Shown one piece after another: positions 13,773 through 21,320 of a stretch of 22,171 nucleotides of DNA. Both the position numbers and the translations under genes were made by a program. Origin of the DNA: DATLBY01 sp035526665 (GTDB lineage: Bacteria > Acidobacteriota > Terriglobia > Bryobacterales > Bryobacteraceae); assembly GCA_035526665.1 (NCBI GenBank), contig DATLBY010000112.1, positions 1 through 22,171 on the forward strand, in the 5' to 3' direction. Under the pieces are notes generated by a model. The model worked only from the letters and a program-made list of their open reading frames with translations. It ran no database searches and was not told the DNA's origin. Position 1 is the first letter of the stretch. Each line of letters starts with the position of its first letter.

Positions 13773-15131
13773 CTAACGGCGCCGTGGCGCAGGACGGCGA
13801 GCGGGAGCCGAACGCTTGGCCGGGGCTGCGGCAGCCGCCGCGGGCCACCCGGAAATATTCGCCTTCTCCACATCGAAATGGACCATGAACGGTTCTTTTG
13901 TAAAGCTGGTTGGGACACCCACAAATTCGATGACGGTTCCGGCGTCAGCCTTGCCGGCCAAGGCCGCATCCAGGTGAATGGTCGCCTCGGGCGTGGTGTC
14001 GTCGGACATCGCGAGCACTACTTCCTTGGGGCGAATTGCCGGCGTCTGCTGCACGACTTTGCCTCGCAGCTTGGGCAGCGCCGCGCCCTTCATGCTCGAC
14101 TCAAAATATTGCGGACCGTTGGCGCCGGTGAGCTCCGATTTCAAATTCATCCAGAGCGCCAGTTGGGGATTCTTCTCCAGGAACTCTTTCTCTTGCGCCA
14201 GCTTCTCTTCCGAGATTTCCTTGATGCTCTTCAACTTGAAGCCAGCTGGGGGAAGCGCCGCTTGGGCCGCCTGGGACTTCAGCTCGGGCAAACCAACGAG
14301 ATCGCCATGGAAGCCCTTGTATGCCTTGGATAAATAGTCATCAATCTGCGTGCGGCCGGGCGCGTTCAAAGCGCCGGGACCCGTGTAGGCGGCGGCGCGT
14401 GCAAAGTGATACAACGCCTCTGCCTGCCGTTCCGGCTTCCTTTGAGCCGCAATAACCTGACCGAGCCAGTAGGAGACTTCGCCCGCCGCTGGGTTGATCT
14501 GCAAGCTCTTCTGGAACTCTTGTTCCGCAACGTCGTTTGTCTTGCGCGTCATCGCCACCCATCCCAGGGTCTTGTGGGCAATTGCCTCCATATCAGTGCG
14601 GGCCTTCTTCCAGGCATCGTCGGCGGTTCCGGCCGGCTTCTTTGCCGCTGAAAACGTCGTGTCCAAGTTGGAGAGCATTCCTTTTGCGGCCTTTTCTCCT
14701 GTATCCAGCGCCGCTGCGTTTTGATCGTTCTGGGTGGGGGTCAGGAAGGTGATCCAGTACAGCGCGGTGAAGTCGTTGGGATCGGTGGCGAGAATCTGTT
14801 TGGCGGTCTCGATCATTTTCGGCGCCTGATTCAACTGCTGATACGTCGTCAGGTAGAGGAGAAGACGCTGCTGCTTGAACTGGCTATCCGGGTATTTCTG
14901 GGTCCAACTGTTCAGCTTGTCCATCTTGGTGGTCCCATTCTGATCCGTTCGAATGGACTCGAAAAGATCATACTCGGCACGGTCTTTCCATTGAGGCCCA
15001 CTGGCGGCGGCCCCAGGCGCGGGTGTCCCTGCCTGGCCAGCCGGTGCTTGCGCGGCCTGGCCCCAAAGCGTTGCGCAGAGCGTCGATGCTAACGCTGCGG
15101 TGGTTAAAAGTCTTCCAATTCGTACCAGCAC
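13773..15131 (-). CDS. Secreted TPR-like protein
   Basis: A 452-residue exported protein. The start is GTG 15131, fixed by a perfect AGGAGG 7 nt upstream and an immediately following signal peptide (MLVRIGRLLTTAALASTLCATLWGQA); an in-frame ATG at 15290 would add 53 residues of non-signal character. After an Ala/Gly/Pro-rich linker (to about residue 45) come helical repeats resembling tetratricopeptide motifs, such as QFKQQRLLLYLTTYQQLNQ, EQEFQKSLQINPAAGEVSYW and AEALYHFARAAAY. A C-terminal part (from about residue 320) resembles nothing I can name and ends in a basic Ala/Pro tail (PAKRSAPARRPAPRRR). It probably acts as a periplasmic or envelope scaffold; no enzymatic motif is visible. A strong intrinsic terminator follows. 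Confidence 0.85.
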   Translation of the reverse strand: MLVRIGRLLTTAALASTLCATLWGQAAQAPAGQAGTPAPGAAASGPQWKDRAEYDLFESIRTDQNGTTKMDKLNSWTQKYPDSQFKQQRLLLYLTTYQQLNQAPKMIETAKQILATDPNDFTALYWITFLTPTQNDQNAAALDTGEKAAKGMLSNLDTTFSAAKKPAGTADDAWKKARTDMEAIAHKTLGWVAMTRKTNDVAEQEFQKSLQINPAAGEVSYWLGQVIAAQRKPERQAEALYHFARAAAYTGPGALNAPGRTQIDDYLSKAYKGFHGDLVGLPELKSQAAQAALPPAGFKLKSIKEISEEKLAQEKEFLEKNPQLALWMNLKSELTGANGPQYFESSMKGAALPKLRGKVVQQTPAIRPKEVVLAMSDDTTPEATIHLDAALAGKADAGTVIEFVGVPTSFTKEPFMVHFDVEKANISGWPAAAAAAPAKRSAPARRPAPRRR

Positions 15132-15416
15132 TTCCTGGCCTCCTGAGTTCTTGCGGTAGTAATCCTGCTCGATAGGTGAAGCCGCTTTGCTCACCGGGGC
15201 GAGTTCCTGTAAACCCGCTGCAAGTCGGATACTTGCGGAGTATAGCGGAATCTTATTCCGCGCTGCAACCAACGGCGGTGGCGCTCTCACAACTCTTTAG
15301 ATGCATTCGTTCCAATTATGTTCCCCCGAATACAAATTGTGAGCCAAACTTCATTCTACCCCTAACCCGCGGCGGGGAATATCCTATCACGCTGGTATGT
15401 TAGACTCCCTTATCCC
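15132..15416. promoter_or_regulatory. Divergent intergenic region, TPR-like gene / symporter
   Basis: This 285-bp region has no convincing gene. On the - strand a TATACT (15244 to 15239) could be the -10 of the TPR-like gene, leaving a ~100-nt leader. Directly upstream of it lies a perfect 7-bp inverted repeat, GCGGAAT-CTT-ATTCCGC (15245-15261), placed where a -10/-35 spacer operator would be. On the + strand TAGACT (15401-15406) lies 10 nt before the symporter ATG, with no Shine-Dalgarno sequence. Confidence 0.45.
15139..15144 (-). promoter_or_regulatory. Perfect Shine-Dalgarno fixing a GTG start
   Basis: On the - strand AGGAGG lies 7 nt before GTG 15131. It decides the start of the TPR-like protein gene, because the signal peptide begins right there while the longer in-frame ATG start at 15290 has no such support. 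Confidence 0.85.
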
Positions 15417-16865
15417 ATGCGGTATTTCGACATCGCGGTGATTCTTGCGTACCTGATTGGCATCACCTGGTTCGGATCCCGATTCCGCAGCGGACAATCC
15501 ACTCTGAAGGACTATTTTCTAGGTGGCCGCAACGCCCCCTGGTGGGCCATCGGATTTTCCATCGTGTCCGCGGAAACCAGCACTTTGACCGTTATCGGAA
15601 CGCCTGCCCTGGCATTCAACGGCAACTTCGGCTTCCTGCAGGTAGTGTTCGGATATCTGCTGGCGCGCATTATCATTTCCACTCTCTTCCTGCCGCAGTA
15701 TTTTCGCGGCGAGATGTTCACTGCCTACGAATTGATGCAGCGCCGCTTCGGGCCGCGTATCCGGAAGCTTACCGCGGGTTCGTTTCTTATCCTGCGCGCG
15801 CTGGCAGAAGGTGTTCGCGTGTTTGCGATCTCGATTGTCGTCTCCATCGTGCTGGGCACCGGAGAGATCGCGTCTATCGTCTTGATAGTCTGCCTGACGC
15901 TGTTCTACACCTTTGAAGGAGGCATGACCGCTGTCATCTGGACGGACGTGGTCCAGATGTTCCTCTACGTAGGTGGGGCACTGCTTAGCCTGGTTGTGAT
16001 CCTGGGTAAGGTACCGGGAGGTTGGGGCCACGTCGTGGATGTGGCCGGTCCGTTGGGTAAATTTCAGATCTTCGATTTCCGGGCTGCGTGGAGCGCCGAG
16101 TTTTTCACCCGGACATATAGCTTTTGGGCCGGACTTTTAGGCGGCGCTTTCCTGACAACCGCCAGTCACGGCACAGAGCAATTAATGGTGCAGCGCCTGC
16201 TGGCGGCACGGACCCAGACGCAAAGCCGGCTCGCCCTGTTCGCCAGCTGGTTCGTAATCCTGTTCCAATTCACCCTCTTCCTGGTGATTGGGGTCATCCT
16301 ATTCGTCTATTACTCGGATCAGAACCTACCCAAGCCCGTTCACACGGACCGAATCTATCCGGAATTTGTCTGGAGCAGCCTTCCGCCGGGAATTGCGGGG
16401 CTGGTGATCGCGGCGATTCTCGCGGCTGCCATGTCCAACCTTAGCGCCGCGCTGAATGCCCTGGCATCCACTACAATCATGGACTTTTTCAAGCCTATGA
16501 GTTCCCGGGACCATTCCGAGGAGTACTATTTGAAGCTCGCCCGCCGCAGCACGATCGTCTGGGGGGCAGTGCTGTTCCTGGTGGGACTGATCGCGCGCAA
16601 CGTGGCCTCGGTGCTCGAGGCCGGACTCTCCATCGCGTCTGTGCTGTACGGCGGACTTCTGGGAGTATTCCTTCTCGGTCTGCTCACCAAGCGTGTCGGG
16701 GAACGCGCGGCCATCAGCGGGATGGTTGGCGGGCTCGCCACAATGTACTTCGTCAAGATGCACACTTCCATCGCCTGGACCTGGTATGTCCTGATCGGCA
16801 CCACCATTACATTTTTAGTAGGCTGCCTGGCCTCCATTTTCGTGAAGGAGAAATCGATTGTCTGA
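15417..16865 (+). CDS. Sodium:solute symporter (SSS family)
   Basis: A 482-residue inner-membrane transporter with about 13 hydrophobic helices. Family signatures are the N-terminal YFLGGRNAPWWAIGFSIVSAE, the following TSTLTVIGTPALAF, and the late GIAGLVIAAILAAAMSNLSA, where small and hydroxyl residues contribute to the Na+ site in the LeuT-like fold. It couples substrate uptake to sodium; the solute (sugar, sialic acid, amino acid or other) cannot be read from sequence. ATG 15417 has no Shine-Dalgarno and a -10-like TAGACT 10 nt upstream. The stop overlaps the start of the following permease by 8 nt, so the two are co-translated. A sialic-acid or sugar-type substrate is possible given the NamZ gene nearby, but this is inference. 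Confidence 0.92.
   Translation: MRYFDIAVILAYLIGITWFGSRFRSGQSTLKDYFLGGRNAPWWAIGFSIVSAETSTLTVIGTPALAFNGNFGFLQVVFGYLLARIIISTLFLPQYFRGEMFTAYELMQRRFGPRIRKLTAGSFLILRALAEGVRVFAISIVVSIVLGTGEIASIVLIVCLTLFYTFEGGMTAVIWTDVVQMFLYVGGALLSLVVILGKVPGGWGHVVDVAGPLGKFQIFDFRAAWSAEFFTRTYSFWAGLLGGAFLTTASHGTEQLMVQRLLAARTQTQSRLALFASWFVILFQFTLFLVIGVILFVYYSDQNLPKPVHTDRIYPEFVWSSLPPGIAGLVIAAILAAAMSNLSAALNALASTTIMDFFKPMSSRDHSEEYYLKLARRSTIVWGAVLFLVGLIARNVASVLEAGLSIASVLYGGLLGVFLLGLLTKRVGERAAISGMVGGLATMYFVKMHTSIAWTWYVLIGTTITFLVGCLASIFVKEKSIV
16845..16850 (+). promoter_or_regulatory. Shine-Dalgarno fixing a TTG start inside the symporter gene
   Basis: AAGGAG lies 7 nt before TTG 16858, within the last codons of the symporter gene. 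It supports the unusual start codon of the permease and the 8-nt overlap TTGTCTGA. Confidence 0.8.
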
Positions 16866-18234
16866 ATCCTCTCGCCCCGCCCTCCGGCGCGACCTGGGCA
16901 TGTGGGGCGCTATCGCCATCGTGATCGGTACTGTGATTGGAAGCGGAATATTCCTGGTTCCCAAGGCCATGGTGACCCGTGTCGGATCCCCCGAAATGGT
17001 TTTTATGGTCTGGATTTTCGGAGGGATTCTTTCTCTCTTCGGAGCCCTCACTTATGCGGAGCTCGCCTCCGCCTTTCCCGACGCAGGCGGAGAATACGTG
17101 TATCTAAAGGAGGCCTATGGGCCATTCTTCGGATTCATTTACGGCTGGACCCAGACCTGGGTAGCCAAGAGCGCTTCGATCGCTACCCTGGCAACAGCGT
17201 TCTTCTATTACTTTGCGAACTTTTATCCGGAGCTGGACAAAGCGATGCTGGTGATTCCCTGGAACATTGGTCCCAACGGAACCCCTTTCGAGATCCGCTA
17301 TGGCCAGGCGCTGGCAATGGCGGTCATCCTCCTGCTGGGTTTTCTAAATTACTTCGGAGTACGGTTTGGTGGACAGGTGCAAATTGCGATTACCGCGATT
17401 AAAGTAGGCCTCATTGTCGCCATTGTCTTGCTGGGTCTCTGCACCGGGCACGGCTCAGCGGCGAATTACACCTCGTCCATTCCAGCGGTGGGCGGCTTCG
17501 CGGGATTTTTCGCGGCGCTGGTGGCCGCCCTCTGGGCCTATGACGGCTGGAACAACGTGGGCATGGTCGCATCCGAAATTCGTAACCCGCAGAAGAACCT
17601 TCCTATCGCACTCATCGGGGGGACGCTCCTGGTGATTGCAATCTACCTGCTGGCCAATCTTGCCTACTTCTACGTCCTATCGAGTAGCGAAGTAGCCGGC
17701 AGCGACCGTGTAGCGGCTGAAATGATGCGGCGGGTTTTGGGACAGAACGGCGCCAATGCCGTTAGTGTCGCCGCCATGGTTTCCATTTTTGCGGCCTTGA
17801 ATGGGTCCATCCTGTCGGGTTCGCGCGTCCCATACGCCGCCGCTCGCGACGGCTATTTTTTTCGTTCATTTGGAAATGTAAATGAAAAATATCGGACACC
17901 CGGTGTTTCCCTTATGCTCTTAAGCGCGTGGTCCGCGCTGTTGGTGCTAAGCGGCCACTATGAACAGCTTTTTACTCTGGTTATTTTCCCCAGTTGGATT
18001 CTGTATGCGATGGCGACGGCGTCTGTATTGGTGTTGCGGCGTACGCGCCCGGACGTAGTACGTCCGTACCGGACCCTTGGATATCCTTTTGTGCCAATTG
18101 TATTTGTACTAGTAGCAGTGGTCTTAATTATACAGACTTTCCGGGAATCTCCCAGGGAATCGCTATTGGGAGTAGTTATCATTTTGGCCGGTTTGCCCTT
18201 TTATTTCTATTGGAAACGGCGTTCCGCCGCCTAG
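16858..18234 (+). CDS. APC-superfamily amino-acid permease (LAT/SteT-like)
   Basis: A 458-residue permease with about 12 hydrophobic helices. It opens with LRRDLGMWGAIAIVIGTVIGSGIF, containing the GSGIF unwound-helix motif that binds the amino-acid backbone in APC transporters. TYAELASAFPDAGGEYVYL is the second signature. AALWAYDGWNNVGMVASEIRNP is typical of the LAT (L-type) branch, including SteT-like exchangers, and the late PYRTLGYPFVPIVFVLVAVV also fits. It probably moves neutral amino acids by exchange or uptake; the exact substrate is unknown. Start is TTG 16858, supported by AAGGAG 7 nt upstream and by the conserved N-terminus. It overlaps the symporter stop. An imperfect hairpin lacking a T-run follows the stop codon. 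Confidence 0.93.
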   Translation: MSESSRPALRRDLGMWGAIAIVIGTVIGSGIFLVPKAMVTRVGSPEMVFMVWIFGGILSLFGALTYAELASAFPDAGGEYVYLKEAYGPFFGFIYGWTQTWVAKSASIATLATAFFYYFANFYPELDKAMLVIPWNIGPNGTPFEIRYGQALAMAVILLLGFLNYFGVRFGGQVQIAITAIKVGLIVAIVLLGLCTGHGSAANYTSSIPAVGGFAGFFAALVAALWAYDGWNNVGMVASEIRNPQKNLPIALIGGTLLVIAIYLLANLAYFYVLSSSEVAGSDRVAAEMMRRVLGQNGANAVSVAAMVSIFAALNGSILSGSRVPYAAARDGYFFRSFGNVNEKYRTPGVSLMLLSAWSALLVLSGHYEQLFTLVIFPSWILYAMATASVLVLRRTRPDVVRPYRTLGYPFVPIVFVLVAVVLIIQTFRESPRESLLGVVIILAGLPFYFYWKRRSAA

Positions 18235-18246
18235 TTTCAGCAAGTT

Positions 18247-18272
18247 CGATCGTACTCTGAATAGTACTATCG
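18247..18272 (+). terminator. Imperfect hairpin after the permease gene
   Basis: CGATCGTACT and AGTACTATCG form a 10-bp stem with one mismatch and a 6-nt loop (CTGAAT), starting 13 nt after the permease stop codon. There is no T-run after it, so it is only a weak candidate terminator or an mRNA 3'-end stabiliser. Confidence 0.3.
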
Positions 18273-18319
18273 GGCGCCTAACCGAAAGTCAAGCCTGTTC
18301 TGATTCTGGAACAAACACC

Positions 18320-18348
18320 TTGATATTCAAGTAAAAATGCGTTACAAC
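18320..18348 (+). promoter_or_regulatory. Putative sigma-70-type promoter of the small AT-hook gene
   Basis: TTGATA (18320-18325) and TACAAC (18343-18348) are separated by exactly 17 nt, in a locally A/T-rich stretch of the 211-nt gap between the permease and the small gene. Transcription would start near 18355 and give a leader of about 90 nt containing two copies of the palindrome TCCGGA. Confidence 0.45.
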
Positions 18349-18445
18349 TGCTATTCAGGAACTCTGCTGCAAGACGGCCGTTGTTCGATTTCCGGAACAT
18401 AGATCCGGAGACGTGTACACAGGAGCAAGGTTCGGAGGAGCCGTT

Positions 18446-18676
18446 ATGGACTTAACCAAAATGCTTGTCGAATTGCGCCAGGAACGCGCACAAATTGAGG
18501 AGGCAATCCTCATCCTGGAGAGGCTCGCCAGGGGACGCGGCAAGCGCCGGGGACGTCCCCCGCTCTGGATGACACAGGGGAGCAGTGGCGGCTCGGAAAG
18601 CCCGGTCAAGCGTAGGGGCCGTCCTCCAGGCAGCAAGAACAAGCCGAAAGAGCAGAATAATATGTCGTCTGCGTAG
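18446..18676 (+). CDS. Small DNA-binding-like protein with two AT-hook motifs
   Basis: A 76-residue basic protein. ATG 18446 was chosen because GGAGGAG (18434-18440) lies 5 nt upstream; an in-frame ATG at 18413 has no ribosome-binding site. Residues 1-28 (LTKMLVELRQERAQIEEAIL) form a predicted amphipathic helix or coiled coil suited to dimerisation. Two identical KRRGRPP motifs follow, at residues 33-39 and 55-61, matching the RGRP core of AT-hooks that bind the minor groove of A/T-rich DNA. The linker and tail are Gly/Ser/Lys-rich and disordered. I recall similar short proteins being frequent in Acidobacteriota, often as paralogues. A nucleoid or regulatory role is inferred from the motifs only. 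It converges on the NamZ fusion gene with 18 bp between stops. Confidence 0.8.
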   Translation: MDLTKMLVELRQERAQIEEAILILERLARGRGKRRGRPPLWMTQGSSGGSESPVKRRGRPPGSKNKPKEQNNMSSA

Positions 18677-18694
18677 AAAGCGGCGCGTGCGGAT

Positions 18695-21007
18695 TTAGTA
18701 AAGCAGAAAATTGTTTCTCTTCTGCTCGAATTCCGTAAGGCCGCGGAGCGCGATCGACTGCAGGGAGGCAGGATCATTCTCCTTCTCTAAAAGCTCTAAG
18801 GCCGCGCGGCTGCCCACAAGGCGCAGATTCGCCATCCACGTCATTTTTCCCGGAAAAAGCTTGGCGAGGGCGGCTGCCAGTTCGAGCCCAAAGTTGGTGC
18901 TTTGGAAGGCGTCCCGGTCTGTCAGGACAAAACGGATGCCTTCGATGGTTTTGCCGGCAAAATTGGAGGCGGTGGGAGTTAGACGCGTCGGGTAGACTCT
19001 TATTCCCGCAATTTGCCGGTTGTTCAAATAATCCGCCAGTAGTTTTCCACGCATCCAGTCGGCGCCGATCTGCTCGAACGGTGCATCCGTGCCCCGGCCT
19101 ACGGAATATTCCTTCGAATACTCCAGCATCCCGATCCCCGGGTAGAGAATCGCCGCGCTGAGACTCCGCATGTTGGGCGACGGGTCCACCCAGGTGAGTC
19201 CTGTGGCATCGAACCAGTCCCCGCGTCTCCAGTTCTTCATCGCTACCACGGTTAGCTCGGCTGCGGGATGCAAGCCGGAATTGAACATCCGCGCCAGCTC
19301 GCCAATCGTCATGCCGTGCCGCAAGGGCATGACAAAACAGCCGACGAAGGATTTTTCCGTGGCATCCAGCATCGGGCCTTCCACGTGCAGCCCGGTGATT
19401 GGATTCGGCCGGTCCAGCACGATAAACGGTACCTTCCGCTTCGCCGCCTCCTCCATCGCGTTCAGCATTGTACACGTATAGGTGTAAAATCGCGAACCAA
19501 TATCCTGAATATCGAAAACAAGCACGTCGATATTCTGGAGCATTTCCCCGGAAGGTCGGCGATTTGGCCCGGAGTAAAGGCTGAAGACCGGAATACCGGA
19601 GACCGCGTCTTTCGTATTTCCAACGTTCTCCTGATCTTCTTTGCCCACGATGCCGTGCTCCGGGGAGAAGAGGGCCTTCAGGTTCACGCCGGCCGCCACC
19701 ATCAGGTCGATGCCTCGCTTGCCTTCGCGGCTGAGGCCGGTGTGATTAGTGATCAGGCCGACTCGCTTCCCTTTCAGAGAAGCGAATCCGTCGGCCGCCA
19801 ATACATCCAACCCGGTCAGGACCTGGCCGCTGTTTTGCGGCTGACTGGCAGCGCGCGGCCGGGGGGTGCGGCTTTGCAAGGCCAGCGGCACACTGACGTT
19901 CAGACCCGCGGCGACAACGCTGGCGACGCGGCTGCGCAGCGACGTAATCGCGGCCTTCACATGAGGATGCACGCTGTTGGATAAAAGAATGACGTAGCTG
20001 TTGGTGTACGGGTCCATCCACATCGACGTTCCCGTAAACCCGGTATGCCCGTAAGATCCGATGGGGAAGAGATCGCCCCGGTTTCCGGAAAAAGGGGAAT
20101 CGATGTCCCATCCCAAACCGCGCACCGCCGGACTATCGCCAGGACTTTGCGGAGTGGTGAACAGGCGCACTCCCAAGGGACTGAAAATACGTACTCCGTT
20201 CCTTTGTCCCATCCCAAGCATCACTTCGGCGAACTTTGCCAAGTCGTCCGCCGTCGTGAACACGCCGGCATGGCCCGCAATTCCCCCCATGAAGCGGCTC
20301 GTGGGATCGTGGACCACCCCGCGCAGCGGCAACTGAGTTCCGGGCAGAACCTCCGTGGGAGCGATGCGCGGCGCCAGCGAGCGGGGCGGCTGGAACATGG
20401 TCTCTTTCATGCCGAGCGGCTGGAAGATCTGTTCGCGGGAAAACTCAGCCAGTGACGTTCCGCTGGCGCGGCGCACGATTTCTCCCAGAAGGATAAAATT
20501 AATATCGCTGTAGACAAACCTGCTTCCCGGCGCCGCCACGGGTTTATCCACCAGTGCCTTCGCGATACCCGTTTCGTATCCGCTCCACTCCGGCTTCAGG
20601 TCCAGATCCGGGCGTAGTCCCGAATAATGTGTCAGTAGCTGCCTGACCGTCAGGTCGCTGCTGCCGCCCTGATATTCCGGCAAATACGCCGTGACCTTAT
20701 CGTTGATACGAACCTTCCCAAGCTCCACCAGTTTCAGGACGCAGGAGGCCGTCGCCACCACCTTCGTGAGGGATGCGGCATCGAAGATGGTATCCAGCGT
20801 CATGGGCTCCTTGGCGGGGATCAGCGAGCGGAAACCGTAGGCCTTCCTATACACGACCTTTGCGTCGTGGCCCACCACCACTACTGCACCCGGGATCTGG
20901 CCGTCCTGTATGGCCTGTTCTATCACCTGATCCAGCGCGGGGCCGCCCGTGAATGTCTCCTGCGCGGAAAGCAGGCTGACGAAGAGGAAAGTTACCAGCA
21001 GTTTCAT
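18695..21007 (-). CDS. Fusion: serine beta-lactamase-fold hydrolase + NamZ (DUF1343) exo-N-acetylmuramidase
   Basis: A 770-residue exported two-domain enzyme. A short signal peptide (MKLLVTFLFVSLLSA) precedes a class-C beta-lactamase/PBP-like domain (~20-375) with Ser79-Leu-Thr-Lys82 (SxxK), Tyr166 in FVYSDINF, and His321-Thr-Gly323 (GHTGFTGTSMW). After a Pro/Gln-rich linker (~380-395), residues ~395-770 are a DUF1343/NamZ domain: VGLITNHTGLSREG, LFSPEHGI (Glu450-His451), VFDIQDIGSRFYTYT, VLDRPNPITG, and the typical end FLLY. NamZ enzymes (GH171) release MurNAc from the non-reducing end of peptidoglycan glycans; the N-terminal domain may act on peptide or ester bonds. ATG 21007 overlaps the preceding TGA as ATGA, so translation is coupled to the dehydratase gene. 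No Shine-Dalgarno is visible. Substrate of the N-terminal domain is unknown. Confidence 0.9.
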   Translation of the reverse strand: MKLLVTFLFVSLLSAQETFTGGPALDQVIEQAIQDGQIPGAVVVVGHDAKVVYRKAYGFRSLIPAKEPMTLDTIFDAASLTKVVATASCVLKLVELGKVRINDKVTAYLPEYQGGSSDLTVRQLLTHYSGLRPDLDLKPEWSGYETGIAKALVDKPVAAPGSRFVYSDINFILLGEIVRRASGTSLAEFSREQIFQPLGMKETMFQPPRSLAPRIAPTEVLPGTQLPLRGVVHDPTSRFMGGIAGHAGVFTTADDLAKFAEVMLGMGQRNGVRIFSPLGVRLFTTPQSPGDSPAVRGLGWDIDSPFSGNRGDLFPIGSYGHTGFTGTSMWMDPYTNSYVILLSNSVHPHVKAAITSLRSRVASVVAAGLNVSVPLALQSRTPRPRAASQPQNSGQVLTGLDVLAADGFASLKGKRVGLITNHTGLSREGKRGIDLMVAAGVNLKALFSPEHGIVGKEDQENVGNTKDAVSGIPVFSLYSGPNRRPSGEMLQNIDVLVFDIQDIGSRFYTYTCTMLNAMEEAAKRKVPFIVLDRPNPITGLHVEGPMLDATEKSFVGCFVMPLRHGMTIGELARMFNSGLHPAAELTVVAMKNWRRGDWFDATGLTWVDPSPNMRSLSAAILYPGIGMLEYSKEYSVGRGTDAPFEQIGADWMRGKLLADYLNNRQIAGIRVYPTRLTPTASNFAGKTIEGIRFVLTDRDAFQSTNFGLELAAALAKLFPGKMTWMANLRLVGSRAALELLEKENDPASLQSIALRGLTEFEQKRNNFLLY

Positions 21008-21303
21008 ATCAGTTTTTTGGCAATTGCTTCGAGCGTCCGCGCCAAGTCCACATCGGCTTGGGTAATTCCCTTGGAATCGTGGGTGATCAGGTCGATTTTC
21101 ACCGTGCCATACACATTGCTCCATTCCGGGTGGTGATTCACCTTCTCAATCGCAATGGCGGCCGTGGCCATGAAGCCGAACGCGTGGATGAAGTCTTTGA
21201 ACTTATACTCGCGATGGAGCTTCTTCTTCTCGACCGACCAACCTTTCAGAGGCCGCAGGGACGCCTCTATCTCTGTTGCTGTGAGCTTGGGAAAACTGGG
21301 CAT
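21004..21303 (-). CDS. Pterin-4a-carbinolamine dehydratase
   Basis: A 99-residue protein of the PCD/DCoH family, which dehydrates 4a-hydroxytetrahydropterin after aromatic amino-acid hydroxylation; some members instead serve molybdopterin metabolism or other roles. The signature is complete: EKVNHHPEWSNVYGTVKIDL with His57, His58 and Pro59, then His75 in THDSKGIT and Asp84. His57/58 and His75 correspond to the known active-site histidines. W22 in LKGWSVEKKKLHREY is also conserved. It lies 17 nt downstream of the SDR gene and overlaps the hydrolase-NamZ gene by ATGA. No aromatic amino-acid hydroxylase gene is in the window. There is no Shine-Dalgarno; a TAAACT 6 nt before the ATG could be an internal -10. 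Confidence 0.95.
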   Translation of the reverse strand: MPSFPKLTATEIEASLRPLKGWSVEKKKLHREYKFKDFIHAFGFMATAAIAIEKVNHHPEWSNVYGTVKIDLITHDSKGITQADVDLARTLEAIAKKLI

Positions 21304-21320
21304 AGGTTCAGTTTAGGCGT

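Noticed and set aside
12655..13776. A 373-codon + strand frame opposite the nitrilase-type gene
   Set aside because: The minus strand carries a signal peptide and an intact Glu-Lys-Cys triad; the + translation is rich in Arg/Gly/Pro, has no recognisable motif and would run through the terminator stem.
13681..13848. Longer N-terminus for the nitrilase-type protein from ATG 13848
   Set aside because: It would translate through the intrinsic terminator and the end of the upstream gene and place the signal peptide internally.
15132..15290. Longer N-terminus for the TPR-like protein from ATG 15290
   Set aside because: It would bury the signal peptide 53 residues inside the protein and ignore the perfect AGGAGG before GTG 15131.
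18380..18416. Repeated palindrome TCCGGA in the leader of the AT-hook gene
   Set aside because: A 6-bp self-complementary word twice within 25 nt is not unusual in G+C-rich DNA, so I did not treat it as an operator.
18413..18445. Start of the AT-hook protein at ATG 18413
   Set aside because: No ribosome-binding site precedes it, and the added residues include the GGAGGAG that serves the start at 18446.
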